A DNA stretch of 33,901 nt from Clostridiales bacterium (lineage in GTDB: Bacteria; Bacillota; Clostridia; Christensenellales; Borkfalkiaceae). Where the stretch lies: assembly GCA_015069505.1 (NCBI GenBank), contig SVIL01000007.1, positions 1 to 33,901 of the forward strand. Direction: 5' to 3'. The notes below the pieces were generated by a model that saw only the letters and a list, made by a program, of their open reading frames with translations, did no database searches and was not told the DNA's origin. The position numbers and the translations under genes were made by a program. Shown here one piece after another: positions 32,919-33,901 of this stretch. Numbering within the stretch: position 1 is the stretch's first letter; each line of letters begins with the position of its first letter.

Positions 32919-33901
32919 ATGATAAGGAAAAAGAAATGTGTTGCAATGCTTTTAGCAGGTGGACAGGGGAGTAGGCTGTATGCATTGACCAACAATATTG
33001 CAAAACCGGCAGTATCGTTCGGTGGTAAGTACAGAATTATTGATTTTCCGCTTTCTAACTGCGTAAATTCGGGGATTGATACGGTAGGTGTTTTAACGCA
33101 ATACCAACCGTTGATTCTTAACGATTATATCGGTAATGGACAACCGTGGGACTTAGATAGAGCCTTCGGTGGCGTTCATATCCTTTCGCCATATCAAGGG
33201 AAACATTCCTCTGACTGGTATAAGGGTACTGCAAACGCAATTTACCAAAATATGCATTTCATGAAGCAGTTTAACCCTGAATACGTACTTATTCTTTCGG
33301 GTGACCATATCTATAAGATGAACTATTCTTTAATGCTAAACCACCACATAGCAAACGGTGCAGACTGCACTATCGCTGCTATTGACGTTCCAAAAGAAGA
33401 AGCGTCAAGGTTTGGTATTTTGAATACTAATCCAGATGGAAGTATTTATGAGTTTGAAGAAAAACCCAAACAACCAAAGTCAACGCTTGCGTCTATGGGT
33501 ATTTATATTTTTACTGCTGAAAAACTTTTCAAATATCTTGAAGAAGATAGCGTAAATGAAAAATCTTCAAACGATTTTGGTAAAGATATCCTACCAAAAA
33601 TGCTTGCTGACGGAAACAAGATGATGGCTTATTTGTTCCAAGGCTACTGGAAGGACGTAGGGACGATAGATTCACTATTTGAAGCGAATATGGACTTGCT
33701 TGGTGATAGTCCTATGTTTGACGTTACCGATACTTCTTGGAAAATTCAATCAAGAAGCCCGTTGGCACCACCACTCTACATAAGCGATTGTGCAAAAACT
33801 ACTAACAGTATTATTATGTCAGGTTGTGAAATTTTTGGTACTGTTGAAAATTCAGTTCTTGCAAGTTCCGTTACTGTTAAGAAAGGTGCGGTAGTTAAGA
33901 A
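32919..33901 (+). CDS. glgC: Glucose-1-phosphate adenylyltransferase (ADP-glucose pyrophosphorylase), 3' end cut off
   Basis: Makes ADP-glucose from glucose-1-phosphate and ATP for glycogen synthesis. The first 327 residues are present and the gene runs off the window; the family is about 380-420 residues. Seen here are the nucleotidyltransferase signature [11 protein letters not shown] at 10-20 with [15 protein letters not shown] following, the substrate site [16 protein letters not shown], and [10 protein letters not shown]. The hexapeptide beta-helix then begins ([19 protein letters not shown]). AAAAAGGAG lies 7 nt before the ATG. glgD or glgA would be expected downstream, outside the window. 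Confidence 0.95.
   Translation, partial: MIRKKKCVAMLLAGGQGSRLYALTNNIAKPAVSFGGKYRIIDFPLSNCVNSGIDTVGVLTQYQPLILNDYIGNGQPWDLDRAFGGVHILSPYQGKHSSDWYKGTANAIYQNMHFMKQFNPEYVLILSGDHIYKMNYSLMLNHHIANGADCTIAAIDVPKEEASRFGILNTNPDGSIYEFEEKPKQPKSTLASMGIYIFTAEKLFKYLEEDSVNEKSSNDFGKDILPKMLADGNKMMAYLFQGYWKDVGTIDSLFEANMDLLGDSPMFDVTDTSWKIQSRSPLAPPLYISDCAKTTNSIIMSGCEIFGTVENSVLASSVTVKKGAVVK

Noticed and set aside
1..33901. CRISPR array
   Set aside because: No regularly spaced short repeats occur; the only strong direct repeat is the two-copy tRNA-tail unit.

Overview
The window looks like a chromosomal segment of an uncultured, low-GC Bacillota of clostridial type. The evidence is strong AGGAG-type ribosome binding sites, many textbook sigma-A promoters (TTGACA-17-TATAAT), the Firmicutes-style order comF-secA-prfB, a PflX-like radical SAM protein and two tRNA-Leu genes with encoded CCA. 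No phage, transposase, integrase or CRISPR array is visible. Most of the window is ordinary core and surface metabolism.

Layout. 1-383: hairpin-rich repeat DNA, then a terminator and tRNA-Leu(GAG) on the minus strand. 415-6653: a small membrane-anchored lytic transglycosylase (minus), then trkA-trkH (potassium uptake), a GltS-like glutamate symporter and a PlsC-like acyltransferase with an unusual zinc-ribbon tail. 6763-14052: a seven-gene sugar operon, rfbF-rfbG-rfbH (CDP-glucose to CDP-3,6-dideoxyhexose precursors), gtrA, a GT87-like polytopic glycosyltransferase, fructokinase and mannose-6-phosphate isomerase. 14113-16812: a PIG-L deacetylase and a divergent NagB-like protein (minus), facing an AraC regulator (plus). 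16885-22389: minus-strand block of an SDR oxidoreductase, a radical SAM protein and a heterodimeric ABC exporter. 22601-29902: metK-comF-secA-prfB-tsaD-Dabb-tRNA-Leu(CAG), with prfB read through a programmed +1 frameshift. 29887-30168: a near-perfect 106-bp direct repeat carrying the tRNA tail and its terminator. 30186-33901: a cytoplasmic sialate-O-acetylesterase-like protein (minus), gpi, and glgC cut by the window end.

How the genes work together. The rfb operon makes CDP-6-deoxy-4-keto sugars and probably attaches them to a surface glycan through the lipid-linked route suggested by GtrA and the GT87-like enzyme; scrK and manA feed or share fructose-6-phosphate. gpi and glgC connect glucose-6-phosphate and ADP-glucose/glycogen. 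The PIG-L/NagB-like pair looks like an amino-sugar module controlled by the divergent AraC protein.

Most unusual points. (1) Both tRNA-Leu genes are followed by a long terminator hairpin and then by an inverted copy of their own T-arm, placed symmetrically about the terminator; one locus has the tail plus terminator duplicated. (2) trkA and the AraC gene have consensus promoters whose predicted start points fall on or next to the start codon, so they may be leaderless. (3) The NagB-like protein lacks a catalytic Asp, and MetK has Leu in place of a conserved Glu. (4) There is a strong C-before-G codon-context preference. I do not see a clear new defence or mobile system here.
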